A program made the translations under genes and the position numbers. A model generated the notes under the pieces. That model was not told where the DNA came from, ran no database searches, and saw only the letters and a list, made by a program, of their open reading frames with translations. A DNA stretch of 64,000 bases, taken from positions 186,001 to 250,000 of the forward strand of contig NZ_JAFEIG010000020.1 of NCBI RefSeq assembly GCF_017495225.1. Direction: 5' to 3'. This stretch comes from Daejeonella sp. Lineage in GTDB: Bacteria; Bacteroidota; Bacteroidia; Sphingobacteriales; Sphingobacteriaceae. Below are positions 18,153 through 28,422 of the stretch, piece by piece. Each line of letters opens with the position of its first letter. Positions within the stretch are counted from its first letter, which is position 1.

Positions 18153-19109
18153 ATGAAAAAGAAAATTCTTCCATTGTTAGCTATTCCATTTATTATATTC
18201 ATGGGATCTTGTGCCACTACTAAAACTGCACAAATAATTGATCAAGATGACGATGTTTATTATTCCGTTGCAAAAGCTAAGGAATATGTCCCGCAAACAA
18301 TTGTTCAAAATGAAGAAAAGAGAACAAAAGAGTACGTAACAGAAGAAAATCTTTATGGGGATGCAATAGATAATTACGGTTATTATAATGATTATGCTTC
18401 TCGATTTAATCGATTTGGCACTTACGCACCATCATTAGGATATTACAATAGTTTATATGGATATAATTATGATCCATTTTTCAATAATTTATATTTTCCT
18501 AACAGCTACCTCGGAATGGGGTCATATAATTTAGGTTTTGGAATGGGTTTGGGAATGGGTTTTGGAGGATTTAATTACAATCCATGGAGACCATTTGGAT
18601 TTAATTATGGATTTGGATCAAATTTCTGGGGACCATACTCTTTCTATAATCCATTTAATTCTTATGCATTTGGATATGGAAATGGCTACTATGGTGGCGC
18701 CTATGCAGGTCTTTATAGCAGTCCTGCTTTCAATACTCCTAATTACCGTTCAAGACCTGGAAGAGGTTCAGATAATTTAACAATTGATAGAGGTTCAGTT
18801 ATTGGTCGCCCTAACACTGTTGGCACAAGAGATGCAAACGGAAATGTGGTACCTAGAAGTAGGACTGAACGTTATGGTGTTCAAACACAGCCAAATGCTG
18901 GTGCTACGCAAAACTCTGGGACTAGAACTCAGCAGGTAAATCGCCCAGAGCGAGTAAACCAAAATCCTCCACAAAGGGTGGCTCAACCGGAGCGTATATA
19001 TACAGCTCCACCTAGACAAGACTCTGGTTCAGGATCACGTTCAACCCCTGCCCCATCAAACAATAATGGTGGTGGTAGTTCATCTGCACGACCATCAAGA
19101 GGAAATTAA
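18153..19109 (+). CDS. Gly/Tyr/Phe-rich lipoprotein of unknown function
   Basis: 318 residues from the ATG at 18153, where a lipobox is met: KKKILPLLAIPFIIFMGSC. An N-terminal acidic part is followed by a low-complexity aromatic region (about 85-205; repeats of YG, FG, NPF and GMGFG) and a Pro/Ser/Arg/Gly-rich tail. No domain recognised. Aromatic-glycine composition is typical of secreted, surface-associated Bacteroidota lipoproteins. 18 bp upstream of the outer-membrane protein gene on the same strand; divergent from proS. Confidence 0.75.
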   Translation: MKKKILPLLAIPFIIFMGSCATTKTAQIIDQDDDVYYSVAKAKEYVPQTIVQNEEKRTKEYVTEENLYGDAIDNYGYYNDYASRFNRFGTYAPSLGYYNSLYGYNYDPFFNNLYFPNSYLGMGSYNLGFGMGLGMGFGGFNYNPWRPFGFNYGFGSNFWGPYSFYNPFNSYAFGYGNGYYGGAYAGLYSSPAFNTPNYRSRPGRGSDNLTIDRGSVIGRPNTVGTRDANGNVVPRSRTERYGVQTQPNAGATQNSGTRTQQVNRPERVNQNPPQRVAQPERIYTAPPRQDSGSGSRSTPAPSNNNGGGSSSARPSRGN

Positions 19110-19127
19110 GATTTAGAAAAAGCTTTT

Positions 19128-20621
19128 ATGAGATTTAGACTTTTATTATCAATGGCAGTCATAGTGGCTGCTACGGGACAATTACATGCACAGTATTCAG
19201 CCGATGCTTTACGTTTTTCACAGGGTCAATCGGGTAGTACTGCAAGATTTAAGGCAATTGGTGCACAGATTGGCGTTGGAGGCGATTTAAGTTCAATAGG
19301 TAGTAATCCTGCCGGTATTGGTTTATTTACAAGATCTGATTTTAGTTTCACTCCCGAATTCAACAGCTACAATGCTGATGCTCAATACCTTAATAGTCGG
19401 ACTATGGGTAAAAAAGATCAATTAGGTCTGGCTCATGCTGCAGTAGTTTGGAATTCAAAAGTTTATAAACCCAAGGGATCAAAATTAGATGAGGGATGGG
19501 TTAGCTTCAACTACGGTATTGGATACAATAAAACGAAATCTTTTGGAGATAACATTTTATTTACTGGAACAAATGCAACTAATTCAATAGCAGATTATTA
19601 TGCTCAATTAGCTACGTCAAACTATGGTGCTCCAAATACACTCTCAAGAGGAAGTCTTGAAAGAATGGCTTATGACAATTATTTAATTGGCTACGATAAT
19701 ACCGATGGTACCTATTTCCCTGAGACAGATGTAAATAATGTCCAAACAAAAAATGACATTAGAACAGGTTCACAAAGTGAAATTAACTTCGCATTTGGAG
19801 CAAACTATAGTAATCAATTTTATATTGGAGCAAGCATAGGGATTACAAGTTTGAGATACAATTCGGATGCTGTTTATAAAGAAAAGGGCTATAATGTAAC
19901 TGAAGCTAACGATTATGACTTATCCTTTAGGCAATCACAAATTACTAGAGGTTCGGGATTGAACGCCAAATTGGGTGCTATTTACAGACCGGTGCCTGCT
20001 GTTCGCTTGGGAGCAACCATTGAAACTCCAACATGGTACACCATTGATGATAGTTATACCGAAGTTCTTGATACTAAATATGGTAAAAACAGAGTCGATT
20101 CTCAATTTGTAAATAATGATGAGACCTATGATTTCTCTTATAAATTACGTACTCCATTAAAAGTAAGTGGTGGAATTGGAGTTTTTATTAGTAAATATGG
20201 ATTTATTTCAGCAGATATTGATTATTTGGACTACTCGAGTATTAATTTTTCTTCGGCAAATATTAATTCATCAGACTCAGATGTAATTCTGGATAATAAC
20301 AAAGAGATTTTAAATAACTACAAAAGTGCTGTAAACTATCGTATTGGAACTGAGTTAAAATTCGATAAACTTATGGTTCGTGGCGGTTATGGTGTACAAG
20401 GAAATCCTTATAAAGAATTAGATAACAATAAATTTAAAATTAGTACTTATAGCGCTGGTTTAGGTTATCGTTTCAACGATGTTTATGTTGATATGACCTA
20501 TCAACAAATTGCTTATAATACTGATATTAAACCATATAACTTAAATCCTGGTGTTAGCCCAGTAGCATTAATCGAAAACACTAGAACTAATATCTTTCTA
20601 ACCATAGGGAAAAGATTTTAA
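19128..20621 (+). CDS. Outer-membrane beta-barrel protein, FadL/OmpP1-like
   Basis: 497 residues with a signal peptide (cleavage after LHAQ). The N-terminal region reads YSADALRFSQGQSGSTARFKA, then GGDLSSIGSNPAGIGLFTRSD, the NPAG pattern of the FadL/TodX/OmpP1 family, followed by alternating beta-strand segments to a C-terminal aromatic TNIFLTIGKRF. The family transports hydrophobic compounds or acts as a PorV-like shuttle; the substrate is unknown. Likely co-transcribed with the lipoprotein 18 bp upstream. Confidence 0.75.
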   Translation: MRFRLLLSMAVIVAATGQLHAQYSADALRFSQGQSGSTARFKAIGAQIGVGGDLSSIGSNPAGIGLFTRSDFSFTPEFNSYNADAQYLNSRTMGKKDQLGLAHAAVVWNSKVYKPKGSKLDEGWVSFNYGIGYNKTKSFGDNILFTGTNATNSIADYYAQLATSNYGAPNTLSRGSLERMAYDNYLIGYDNTDGTYFPETDVNNVQTKNDIRTGSQSEINFAFGANYSNQFYIGASIGITSLRYNSDAVYKEKGYNVTEANDYDLSFRQSQITRGSGLNAKLGAIYRPVPAVRLGATIETPTWYTIDDSYTEVLDTKYGKNRVDSQFVNNDETYDFSYKLRTPLKVSGGIGVFISKYGFISADIDYLDYSSINFSSANINSSDSDVILDNNKEILNNYKSAVNYRIGTELKFDKLMVRGGYGVQGNPYKELDNNKFKISTYSAGLGYRFNDVYVDMTYQQIAYNTDIKPYNLNPGVSPVALIENTRTNIFLTIGKRF

Positions 20622-20676
20622 TATTTTATTAAATTAATAATTCTAAAAGATATTTTCTTCTTGATTGTATTGAAAG

Positions 20677-21444
20677 ATGAGCATAAATGAGTCCATTAAG
20701 TTAAAGCAAGCTTTTGCCGAAAAATTCAGTGGATTAATTTGGCAAATGCAAATTCAAGAAGAAACTGGTTCTTTAGCTATTGAAAGTCGAAATATTGACA
20801 CTAAAAAGGTATTATTTAGTGTTTTAAATTACGAAACTGGTAAAATCTTCTTTAAAGAGAAGGCTTTTGCTGAACCAATGAATGCTAATTTGGCTTATTT
20901 GTCAGAGGGTACTCTCCTATTAAAGTTAAATGAGCATGTTGAGAGCCCCGAAAGTTCGGGATTAATTTCTATTGAACTTAAGAGCGCTAAAATATTATGG
21001 GAAAAGTATAATGTATCTATTCAACAAGTTACAAATTATGGAATACAAATATTTGACACAAAAATTTCTCCTCGACGTTTTAGTTGGATAAATCATTTAA
21101 ATACATCAACTCTTTCTGAACCATCTCAAATTAGTCTCAATTCCAACTCTATCATATTTCCTGAAATAAATAATGAATATTCATTTCCTAATTTTATTGA
21201 GCATGGTTCAATTGAAGGAGGTGTTGCTGATTTAAATATAGATGGTTTAAGGATAATTTGCTTTCATGAAAAAATCGAAAGTAAATTACAACAGAAATTA
21301 CTTATATATCAGAATAACAAGATATTACATGAAGATATTTTAATAAGTAATATACAAAAACTACAACCTGAGTCGTTCTTTATATTAAAGAAACAACTGT
21401 TCTACATCCGAAATAAGGATGAAATCGTTTCATATTTCGTATAA
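20677..21444 (+). CDS. Conserved hypothetical protein (possibly DUF4905)
   Basis: 255 residues, no signal peptide, rich in beta-strand patterns (LIWQMQIQEETGSLAIESR, VLFSVLNYETGKIFF, GLISIELKSAKILWEKY), suggesting a propeller-like fold. From memory this resembles the DUF4905 proteins of Sphingobacteriaceae; the match is uncertain. It is followed after 24 bp by a LysM/DPBB protein and uridine kinase on the same strand. Confidence 0.6.
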   Translation: MSINESIKLKQAFAEKFSGLIWQMQIQEETGSLAIESRNIDTKKVLFSVLNYETGKIFFKEKAFAEPMNANLAYLSEGTLLLKLNEHVESPESSGLISIELKSAKILWEKYNVSIQQVTNYGIQIFDTKISPRRFSWINHLNTSTLSEPSQISLNSNSIIFPEINNEYSFPNFIEHGSIEGGVADLNIDGLRIICFHEKIESKLQQKLLIYQNNKILHEDILISNIQKLQPESFFILKKQLFYIRNKDEIVSYFV

Positions 21445-21468
21445 TTGCACAAATTTTATATTCTTTTG

Positions 21469-22353
21469 ATGTTAAGACACTTAGTTTTATTCATATTCTT
21501 TGGCCTTACCTCGCTCACAGCCAGTGCAGCGATTGATTCTATAGGTGTTGAAAATCTAAACGGTAAAAAAACCATAGTCCATAAATTAGAGCCTAAAGAA
21601 ACCTATTTCTCATTAAGTAGAAAGTATAATGTAAGTCCCCAATCAATTATTCAATTTAATAGTAATAAGTCTTTACAGATTGGTGCAATTGTTAAAATTC
21701 CTACTGATCGTTCATTCACTGATTTAAATGCTTCAAACACAAATAGTTTACAGCAAACAATCCAATCTTCATCTGAAAATAGCATCGACTATAAAGTTGG
21801 TCCGCGTGAATACCTCTACTCTATTGCTAGAAAATTCAACACAACAGTTGAGAAATTAAAAGCGTTAAACAATTTTAGTAGTAATAATCTTTCAATAGGT
21901 CAAATTATTAAGGTTCCTTCAGTCAATTCAAATCCAGAACAAACTATTGTAGAAATCCCTAGAACTCCAGTAGCTAATCAAGAACCAGTTACAAATACAC
22001 CTGCTATTTTAACAGATAGTATCCAAAATGCAAGTGAGCGACTTAAATTACCAGTCGCGAGATACGGTTTAAGAGAAGTAAATGAAAGAGGAATTGCCAT
22101 TACATTGGATGATGAAAATTTGAATGAAACAAAGATGTTGGCCCTTCATCAAACAGCACCAATTGGTACGGTTATTAAAATAACCAATCCTATGACTGGT
22201 AAAAGCACTTTTGCAAAAGTTGTGGGAAAATTTACTCAAAATGAATTATCAAAAGATGCTATTATTGTAGTGAATAAGGCTACAGCAAATTTAATTGGTG
22301 CCTTAGATAAAAGATTTCAAGTAACCTTAATATACGGTGTTCCTAATGAGTAA
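21469..22353 (+). CDS. Secreted LysM protein with C-terminal RlpA-like double-psi barrel
   Basis: 294 residues from the ATG at 21469 (the frame opens at a TTG 24 nt earlier). Signal peptide MLRHLVLFIFFGLTSLTASA. Two LysM domains: about 35-75 (HKLEPKETYFSLSRKYNVSP) and 108-152 (YKVGPREYLYSIARKFNTT). The last 95 residues (RYGLREVNERGIA...GTVIKITNPMTGKSTFAKVVG) match the double-psi beta-barrel of RlpA. LysM binds peptidoglycan and RlpA-like domains act at septal glycan, so a cell-wall role in the periplasm is likely. Overlaps the uridine kinase start by 8 nt. Confidence 0.82.
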   Translation: MLRHLVLFIFFGLTSLTASAAIDSIGVENLNGKKTIVHKLEPKETYFSLSRKYNVSPQSIIQFNSNKSLQIGAIVKIPTDRSFTDLNASNTNSLQQTIQSSSENSIDYKVGPREYLYSIARKFNTTVEKLKALNNFSSNNLSIGQIIKVPSVNSNPEQTIVEIPRTPVANQEPVTNTPAILTDSIQNASERLKLPVARYGLREVNERGIAITLDDENLNETKMLALHQTAPIGTVIKITNPMTGKSTFAKVVGKFTQNELSKDAIIVVNKATANLIGALDKRFQVTLIYGVPNE

Positions 22354-22987
22354 GAAACCATTTGTAATTGGTGTTGCCGGTGGAAGTGGTTCCGGAAAAA
22401 CCTTCTTTTTAAAGTGCTTTTTAAACCATTTTAAAAAAGAGGAAATCTGTTTATTATCTCAAGACGACTATTATTATAGAGTGGGTCATACAATGACTGC
22501 TGAAGAAAATAAACTTTATAATTTTGATCTGCCATCAACAATTGATAATGGTCAATTTGTAAACGATATTAAAAATTTGATAAATGGAGAAACTGTTTAT
22601 CAAAAAGAATATACTTTCAATAATCCCAATTCTGAACCTAAACTATTAGAAATTCAACCGGCTCCAATTGTTATGGTTGAGGGTTTATTTATCCTTCATT
22701 TTGAGGAAATTGCCGAGATATTGGATATGAAAATATTTATTGATACAGATGAAGATATCGCCTTACAGAGACGTCTAAAAAGAGATCTTATCGAAAGAGG
22801 TTATCCGGAAGGAGATGTTATTTACAAATGGAATAATCATGTGATGCCGGCCTTTAATGATTACTTATTGCCTTACAAAGATCAATGCGATAAAATAATC
22901 ACAAATAATACACATGTTGCTGAAGACATCATCGAAATAACAAGTGAAATTTCTAATCACCTTAGGGAAAACATATTGGTATTATAA
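22346..22987 (+). CDS. udk: Uridine kinase
   Basis: 213 residues from the ATG at 22346, inside the end of the LysM gene. Walker A GVAGGSGSGKTFF, then LLSQDDYYY, NFDLPSTIDN, VMVEGLFIL and RRLKRDLIERGYP, all typical of the uridine kinase/phosphoribulokinase family at normal length. It phosphorylates uridine and cytidine in pyrimidine salvage. The 8-nt overlap suggests translational coupling. The stop abuts the convergent CoA-transferase gene. Confidence 0.92.
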   Translation: MSKKPFVIGVAGGSGSGKTFFLKCFLNHFKKEEICLLSQDDYYYRVGHTMTAEENKLYNFDLPSTIDNGQFVNDIKNLINGETVYQKEYTFNNPNSEPKLLEIQPAPIVMVEGLFILHFEEIAEILDMKIFIDTDEDIALQRRLKRDLIERGYPEGDVIYKWNNHVMPAFNDYLLPYKDQCDKIITNNTHVAEDIIEITSEISNHLRENILVL

Positions 22988-23644
22988 TTAAATTTTCATT
23001 TCAGGAATTTCGCCTTCGATTATTAATTTCCCGGCAGTTGCTTTTTTGATTTCATCAATAGTTACACCTGGAGCACGTTCTAATAATCTAAAACCACCTT
23101 CACTAGCAATTTCTAAAACGGCAAGTTCAGTAACGATTTTTTTAACACATTTTACGCCAGTTAAGGGTAAAGAACATTCTGGCAAAAGTTTGCTCTCTCC
23201 TGCCTTATTTACATGCTGCATGGCAACAATAATGTTTTTTGCAGAAGCAACCAAATCCATTGCTCCTCCCATTCCTTTAACCATTTTCCCTGGAATTTTC
23301 CAATTCGCGATATCCCCATTTTCTGATACCTCCATGGCCCCAAGTATAGTTAAATCAACTTTCTGAGAACGAATCATACCAAAACTCATCGCAGAATCGA
23401 AAATAGATGATCCAGGCAAGGTGGTTATAGTTTGCTTTCCTGCATTAATTAAATCAGGATCTTCCTCACCATCAATTGGAAATGGTCCCATCCCCAATAA
23501 ACCATTTTCAGACTGAAGAACCACATTAATTCCCTCTGGTATATAATTAGCCACTAGGGTCGGAATGCCTATACCCAAATTAACATAATAATTATTCTTA
23601 ATTTCTTGTGCTATACGCTTTGCAATACCGATTTTATCTAACAT
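22988..23644 (-). CDS. scoB: 3-oxoacid CoA-transferase subunit B
   Basis: 218 residues. Contains NLGIGIPTLVANYIPEG, the catalytic-glutamate motif SENGLLGMGP and the later GMGGAMDL and LPLTGVKCVKKIVTELAV, typical of the beta subunit. With subunit A it moves CoA between succinyl-CoA and acetoacetate or a related 3-oxoacid; the exact substrate is inferred. Downstream of subunit A by 65 bp on the same strand. Confidence 0.93.
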   Translation of the reverse strand: MLDKIGIAKRIAQEIKNNYYVNLGIGIPTLVANYIPEGINVVLQSENGLLGMGPFPIDGEEDPDLINAGKQTITTLPGSSIFDSAMSFGMIRSQKVDLTILGAMEVSENGDIANWKIPGKMVKGMGGAMDLVASAKNIIVAMQHVNKAGESKLLPECSLPLTGVKCVKKIVTELAVLEIASEGGFRLLERAPGVTIDEIKKATAGKLIIEGEIPEMKI

Positions 23645-23709
23645 GAATATCGTTTTATAATTTTCTTTGAGATATAATTATTGAAAATAAAATTTTGACT
23701 ATCAGATAT

Positions 23710-24408
23710 TTATATTGAACGAACAGTTCTTTGTTCTATTCTTTTTTGATAATCCTGGCCTTGAAAAATACGATGAACGTAAATTCCTGGAGTGTGAATT
23801 TGATCTGGGTCTAATTCTCCTACTTCAACCAAATGCTCAACCTCTGCAATAGTTATTTTACCGGCCATTGCCATTACAGGATTGAAGTTCCGAGCGGTAG
23901 AACGATAAATAAGATTACCAGCACTATCTCCTTTCCAAGCCTTAACTATGGCAAAGTCAGCATCAAAAGCCTTTTCCATTAAATAATCTTTCCCATTAAA
24001 ATTCCTGATTTCTTTACCTATGGCTACTTCTGTCCCAACTCCAGCAGGCGTAAATATCGCAGGCATACCATAACCTGCAGCCATACAACGAGTTGCTAAA
24101 GTACCTTGTGGGACTAATTCGACTTCTAGTTCACCACTAAGCAATTGGCGCTCAAACTCTGCATTCTCACCAACATAGGAAGAAATCATCTTTTTAACTT
24201 GTCTGTTTTGAAGCATCAATCCAATACCGAAATCGTCAACACCGGCATTATTAGAAATACATGTTAGCTGATTTACACCTTTCTTAACAAGTGCATTAAT
24301 GCAATTTTCGGGAATACCACATAGACCAAAACCGCCTAACATGAGTGTCATCCCATTAGAAATATCTCGAATGGCCTCATCGGCATTCGCAACAACTTTA
24401 TGAATCAT
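23710..24408 (-). CDS. scoA: 3-oxoacid CoA-transferase subunit A
   Basis: 232 residues with the CoA-binding LMLGGFGLCGIPEN, SNNAGVDDFGIGLML, PQGTLATRCMAAGYGMPAIFTPAGVGTEV (named in part) and RSTARNFNPVMAMA, as in ScoA/AtoD. Full length. Forms the heterodimer with the downstream subunit; role in ketone-body or short-chain acyl turnover. Confidence 0.93.
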   Translation of the reverse strand: MIHKVVANADEAIRDISNGMTLMLGGFGLCGIPENCINALVKKGVNQLTCISNNAGVDDFGIGLMLQNRQVKKMISSYVGENAEFERQLLSGELEVELVPQGTLATRCMAAGYGMPAIFTPAGVGTEVAIGKEIRNFNGKDYLMEKAFDADFAIVKAWKGDSAGNLIYRSTARNFNPVMAMAGKITIAEVEHLVEVGELDPDQIHTPGIYVHRIFQGQDYQKRIEQRTVRSI

Positions 24409-24458
24409 AAATAATTGGTTAGTGCACTAAATTACCAAAAGCATTAGAAAGTGTTATA

Positions 24459-25559
24459 TTATTTTGCTTTTATGACCAAAATCTTATCATTTGATCCATT
24501 ACTTGTCAAGACATAAATTCTCCCATCTGCTCCAACACAAACATCTCTAAGTCGCCCATAAGTAGACCTAAACAATTCTTTAGTCTCTTCAATTTTATCT
24601 CCAGCAGTATTTAGCCTTAATTGATATAAAGTTTGATCTTTCAAAGTGGCTAAAATCAATGAATTTTTAAACTGAGCAAGCGGACCATTTTCATAATAAT
24701 CCATTCCTGATACTGCAATTGTAGGAGTCCAATTTTTCAGTGGCTCCACCACATTGTTTGAATTACAAAAAGCCTGCTCAGCACTTTCGTTACAAAAACC
24801 ATTTACGTTAGGCCAGCCATAATTTCTGTTTTTCATAATGATGTTAATCTCATCATCCTTTTCAGGTCCATGTTCTGAACTATAGAGTATCCCATTTGCA
24901 AATACTAAGCCTTGAGCATTTCGATGCCCCAAAGACCACAAAGCGTTTCCAGCAATAGGATTATCTGCAGGGATGGTTCCATCAAGGTTCACACGCAAAA
25001 CTTTTCCACTCAAAGAGTTTATAGATTGAGCTGAATTTGCATTTACAGCGTCGCCAGTAGTTATAAATAATTTGAAATCGGGACTTATCAATAATCGTGA
25101 GCCATTGTGATAATTTGCTGCCGGAATATTATCCAAGATAATAATTGGGTTAATTAAGCTTGAACCATTATACGTGTACCTAACTATTTTTTCGATATAA
25201 ACACCTGATTTATCATAATTATAAACAACAAAAACATGCGGGTTTACAGAGAAATTTGGATGGAGAACCATTCCCAATAAACCACCCTCGCCTTGAGACT
25301 TTACTTCAGAAATGGTTAACAAGGGACTAATTACACCATTTGAAGGATTAATACGACTTATTCTACCCCCTCTTTCGGTCATCCAAAGAAAATTATCTGG
25401 ACCCCAAAGAAGCTCCCAAGGAAAGGATAAATTTTGACTTAATACCTGGATCTCAATTTCAGGATTCTGAATTGCAATTTCAGGCGATTTAGATGATTTC
25501 TTACATGAAGCGAAAATTAATAGAATAAGAATACCTAATAGTTTAATCTTCTTTTCCAT
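24459..25559 (-). CDS. PQQ-type sugar dehydrogenase-like lipoprotein (aldose dehydrogenase YliI family)
   Basis: 366 residues with a lipobox (LLGILILLIFASC). Then FPWELLWGPDNFLWMTERGGRI, GEGGLLGMVLHPNF, NYHNGSRLLISPDFKLFITTGD (split motif), LRVNLDGTIPADNP, SLGHRNAQGL and EHGPEKDDEINI, the set found in soluble glucose/aldose dehydrogenases with a six-bladed propeller binding PQQ. It would oxidise sugars in the periplasm. PQQ synthesis genes are not in the window. Downstream of mutS2 by 36 bp. Confidence 0.87.
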   Translation of the reverse strand: MEKKIKLLGILILLIFASCKKSSKSPEIAIQNPEIEIQVLSQNLSFPWELLWGPDNFLWMTERGGRISRINPSNGVISPLLTISEVKSQGEGGLLGMVLHPNFSVNPHVFVVYNYDKSGVYIEKIVRYTYNGSSLINPIIILDNIPAANYHNGSRLLISPDFKLFITTGDAVNANSAQSINSLSGKVLRVNLDGTIPADNPIAGNALWSLGHRNAQGLVFANGILYSSEHGPEKDDEINIIMKNRNYGWPNVNGFCNESAEQAFCNSNNVVEPLKNWTPTIAVSGMDYYENGPLAQFKNSLILATLKDQTLYQLRLNTAGDKIEETKELFRSTYGRLRDVCVGADGRIYVLTSNGSNDKILVIKAK

Positions 25560-25595
25560 GACTTATACATTTGATTAATATAAAAAACAGACAAT

Positions 25596-27959
25596 CTATT
25601 TTAGATATACAAAAGTAATGCCATCTCCACCTCTATCTGGGTGCTCATCTTCAATACGACTTACTGAAGAATATTTTTTTAAATATTCACGAATAAGTTT
25701 ACGTAAAATACCATCTCCTTTACCGTGAATGATCTTCAAAGTAGATAAACCAAGCATAACTGCCCTGTCAAGATATTTTTCAATCTCATAAATTGCCTCA
25801 TCCCCTCTCTTTCCACGAAGGTCAATTTCTGTTTTAAATGTTGAGAAACTCTCAGTCAAATCGGTCCCATGCGATTTCCTAATCTCCTTTGGAACAGATC
25901 TATTTGATACTTTTTCGACCCTATTTAGTTTAACAACTGAGCGCAGATCGCCCATTGCAAGAATGACATTATCTCTGGCAATTTCCAATACTTGGCCAAT
26001 ATTTTCAGAATCCAAAAACTTAACCCAATCGCCTTGCTTTAATTCTTCTTTCTCTGGTATTTTTTGAACCTTTTTTTCTTGTATTTCATGTTTTTTAAGC
26101 TCCAAATCAAGATTTTGTCTTAATTGTTGAGTCTTAATTTTATCAGCTTTACTCTCCTTAATTTCTGAAATAGTATTTTCAATTAGCTTATTGGCATTTT
26201 TAATAATGCTTTGAGCTTCAATCTTAGCATTTTTAATGATATGCTTTTTGTTTTCCTCTAAATAAGCCTTTAATTGTTCATTTTCAGCAAGTAAAGCTTT
26301 TACTTTCAGTTCCTTCTTTTCTACCGAATTTCTAGTATCGATAAGTTCCTTTTTATCTCTTTCTAAATCAACTAATAAGGTATCAACCTTTTTTTGATAA
26401 TTACCGATTTTCCGTCTTGCCGACTCTAAAACACTAGCATTTAGGCCGATTTTCTGAGCAATTTCAAAAGCGTAAGAACTTCCTGGTTTTCCTAAAGAAA
26501 GAATATAAAGTGGCAGCATTTTCTCATTATCGAATAGCATAGATGCATTCTCCAAACCCGGGGTAGAATTAGCAAAAGTCTTTAAATTAGAATAATGTGT
26601 GGTTACCACTCCCCTAACATTTTTCTTATTTAAATTCTCTAAAACTGCTTCAGCAATTGGTCCGCCAAATTGCGGATCAGTCCCAGTCCCAAACTCATCA
26701 ATCAAAACAAGAGTTTTAGCATTAGCAAACTCTATAAAATATTTCATTTTTGATAAATGAGCACTATAGGTACTTAGGTCGCTTTCAATGGATTGATCAT
26801 CACCGATATCCGCAAAAATCTGCTTGAAAACACCCACTTTTGAATGCTCATCTACTGGAATTAATAAACCAGATTGAAGCATAATCTGAAGTAAACCTAC
26901 AGATTTCATACAAACCGATTTACCACCAGCATTGGGACCAGAAACAACAATTACACGTGCCTCATCTTCAATTTTTATATTTAAAGGAACAACAATTTGC
27001 TTTTCTTTTTTGAGGTTTAAATATAATAATGGATGTCGGGCATTAATTAAATCAATTTCAGCTTCCTTAATCAAGACAGGCATTTCGGCTTCAATACTTA
27101 ATGCAAAAAGAGCCTTTGCTCTAACAAAATCAAGCTTAGTAAGTAAACCATGATAAGACAACAAAAGTGGCACATAGGGCCTTAATTCATTAGTTAGTGC
27201 AACAAGTAATTTGATAATCTCCCTTCTTTTTTCAAATTCTAAATCACGAATAATATTATTGAGATGAAAGACCTCTTCAGGTTCGAGGAAAACTGTTTGC
27301 CCTGATGCAGATTCATCATGAATAAAACCCTTTAATTTTCTTTTATTCTCAGAAAGAACTGGAATACATAATCTTCCATCTCTTACGGTAAGGTTACCAT
27401 CAGCCGTCCAACCGTTATTTTGTGCATTTTTGAAAATTTGATCTATTTTTTTTCGAGCTTCTTGCTCAGCTTTCGCTATTCCAGAAGTAATGTTCATTAA
27501 TTCTGGAGAGGCATTATTCTTAATTTTCCCTTTAGGATCAATAATTTGTTCAATCTTATGAATTATTGATTTCTCAATAGGAAGATGTTCAAATAAAGCT
27601 TCTAGTGTTGGGTATTGTCCTGCTCTATCCGAAAAATACTGTAGAACAGAAAACACCGTTGCTAAAGAAGCAGAAACCTTAAAAAACTCTTCTTCAGTCA
27701 GGTAAGTCCCTTCAATCCTAACCTTCTCGACCATAGTTTTAATATCGAAAAAGTTCTGAATGGGTAAAGGGGAATCATTTTGTAAGATATTTTTAAATTC
27801 ATGAGTCTGACGCAAAAACTTATTGATATTATCAAAATTGGTCATTACCTGAATTTTATCAACCATTTGCTGCCCCATAGTGCTAAGGCAGTAAGATTTG
27901 ATTAATTCTTTAATATCTAGAAAGCCTAACTTTTCAGCGGCATTATTGGGATATATCAT
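25596..27959 (-). CDS. mutS2: MutS2 endonuclease/ribosome-rescue ATPase
   Basis: 787 residues, normal for MutS2. No mismatch-recognition domain; core and lever helices, then ATPase with Walker A GPNAGGKSV, Walker B LVLIDEFGTGTD and VVTTHYSNLK, a long coiled coil (about 510-630), a KOW-like segment, and a C-terminal Smr domain with IDLRGKRGDEA and IHGKGDGILRK. MutS2 suppresses recombination and, in Bacillus, acts on collided ribosomes. Its ATG overlaps the DUF4296 stop by 4 nt. Confidence 0.95.
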   Translation of the reverse strand: MIYPNNAAEKLGFLDIKELIKSYCLSTMGQQMVDKIQVMTNFDNINKFLRQTHEFKNILQNDSPLPIQNFFDIKTMVEKVRIEGTYLTEEEFFKVSASLATVFSVLQYFSDRAGQYPTLEALFEHLPIEKSIIHKIEQIIDPKGKIKNNASPELMNITSGIAKAEQEARKKIDQIFKNAQNNGWTADGNLTVRDGRLCIPVLSENKRKLKGFIHDESASGQTVFLEPEEVFHLNNIIRDLEFEKRREIIKLLVALTNELRPYVPLLLSYHGLLTKLDFVRAKALFALSIEAEMPVLIKEAEIDLINARHPLLYLNLKKEKQIVVPLNIKIEDEARVIVVSGPNAGGKSVCMKSVGLLQIMLQSGLLIPVDEHSKVGVFKQIFADIGDDQSIESDLSTYSAHLSKMKYFIEFANAKTLVLIDEFGTGTDPQFGGPIAEAVLENLNKKNVRGVVTTHYSNLKTFANSTPGLENASMLFDNEKMLPLYILSLGKPGSSYAFEIAQKIGLNASVLESARRKIGNYQKKVDTLLVDLERDKKELIDTRNSVEKKELKVKALLAENEQLKAYLEENKKHIIKNAKIEAQSIIKNANKLIENTISEIKESKADKIKTQQLRQNLDLELKKHEIQEKKVQKIPEKEELKQGDWVKFLDSENIGQVLEIARDNVILAMGDLRSVVKLNRVEKVSNRSVPKEIRKSHGTDLTESFSTFKTEIDLRGKRGDEAIYEIEKYLDRAVMLGLSTLKIIHGKGDGILRKLIREYLKKYSSVSRIEDEHPDRGGDGITFVYLK

Positions 27960-28321
27960 TCTTCTAATTCAATATTTTTCGATGGCTTTTTATTAAACAT
28001 CTCTTCTTTGGAGGAAATAAGTTTTATTACATCACTATACATACTATCCAATTTCACTGGATCCATACTATAGTGCTTCAGACTATTCTCATATTGAGCT
28101 TTAGTAATTCCATTGTTTTTATAAACTGTATTATAAAAATTCTTCCCATTGATACGGATTGAATCTGTATAGCTTAAACTAGACATATATCCATCAATAA
28201 TATGCAATTCTGACATAATTTGGATCATTTTTTGCTCCTCAATCAAGTCCTTTGGTAAATTATCATCCTTACAAGAAGCCAAAAATAATAGACACAGAAT
28301 AAGTAAATAAAATCCTTTCAT
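27956..28321 (-). CDS. DUF4296 lipoprotein
   Basis: 121 residues with a lipobox (LLILCLLFLASC) and the pattern LPKDLIEEQKMIQIMSELHIIDGYM, then a helical region with KAQYENSLKHYSMDPVKLDSMYSDVIK, as in the DUF4296 family of Bacteroidota. Function unknown; periplasmic lipoprotein. ATGA overlap with mutS2. Confidence 0.85.
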   Translation of the reverse strand: MKGFYLLILCLLFLASCKDDNLPKDLIEEQKMIQIMSELHIIDGYMSSLSYTDSIRINGKNFYNTVYKNNGITKAQYENSLKHYSMDPVKLDSMYSDVIKLISSKEEMFNKKPSKNIELEE

Positions 28322-28422
28322 TTTAAATTTTAATTAGAAATATAATGATGAGAATAAATTGCATATTAAAGTAGTATCCCGTAGGTTTAACTTTTTAAAA
28401 TTTTAATCAAAAATACAGATAA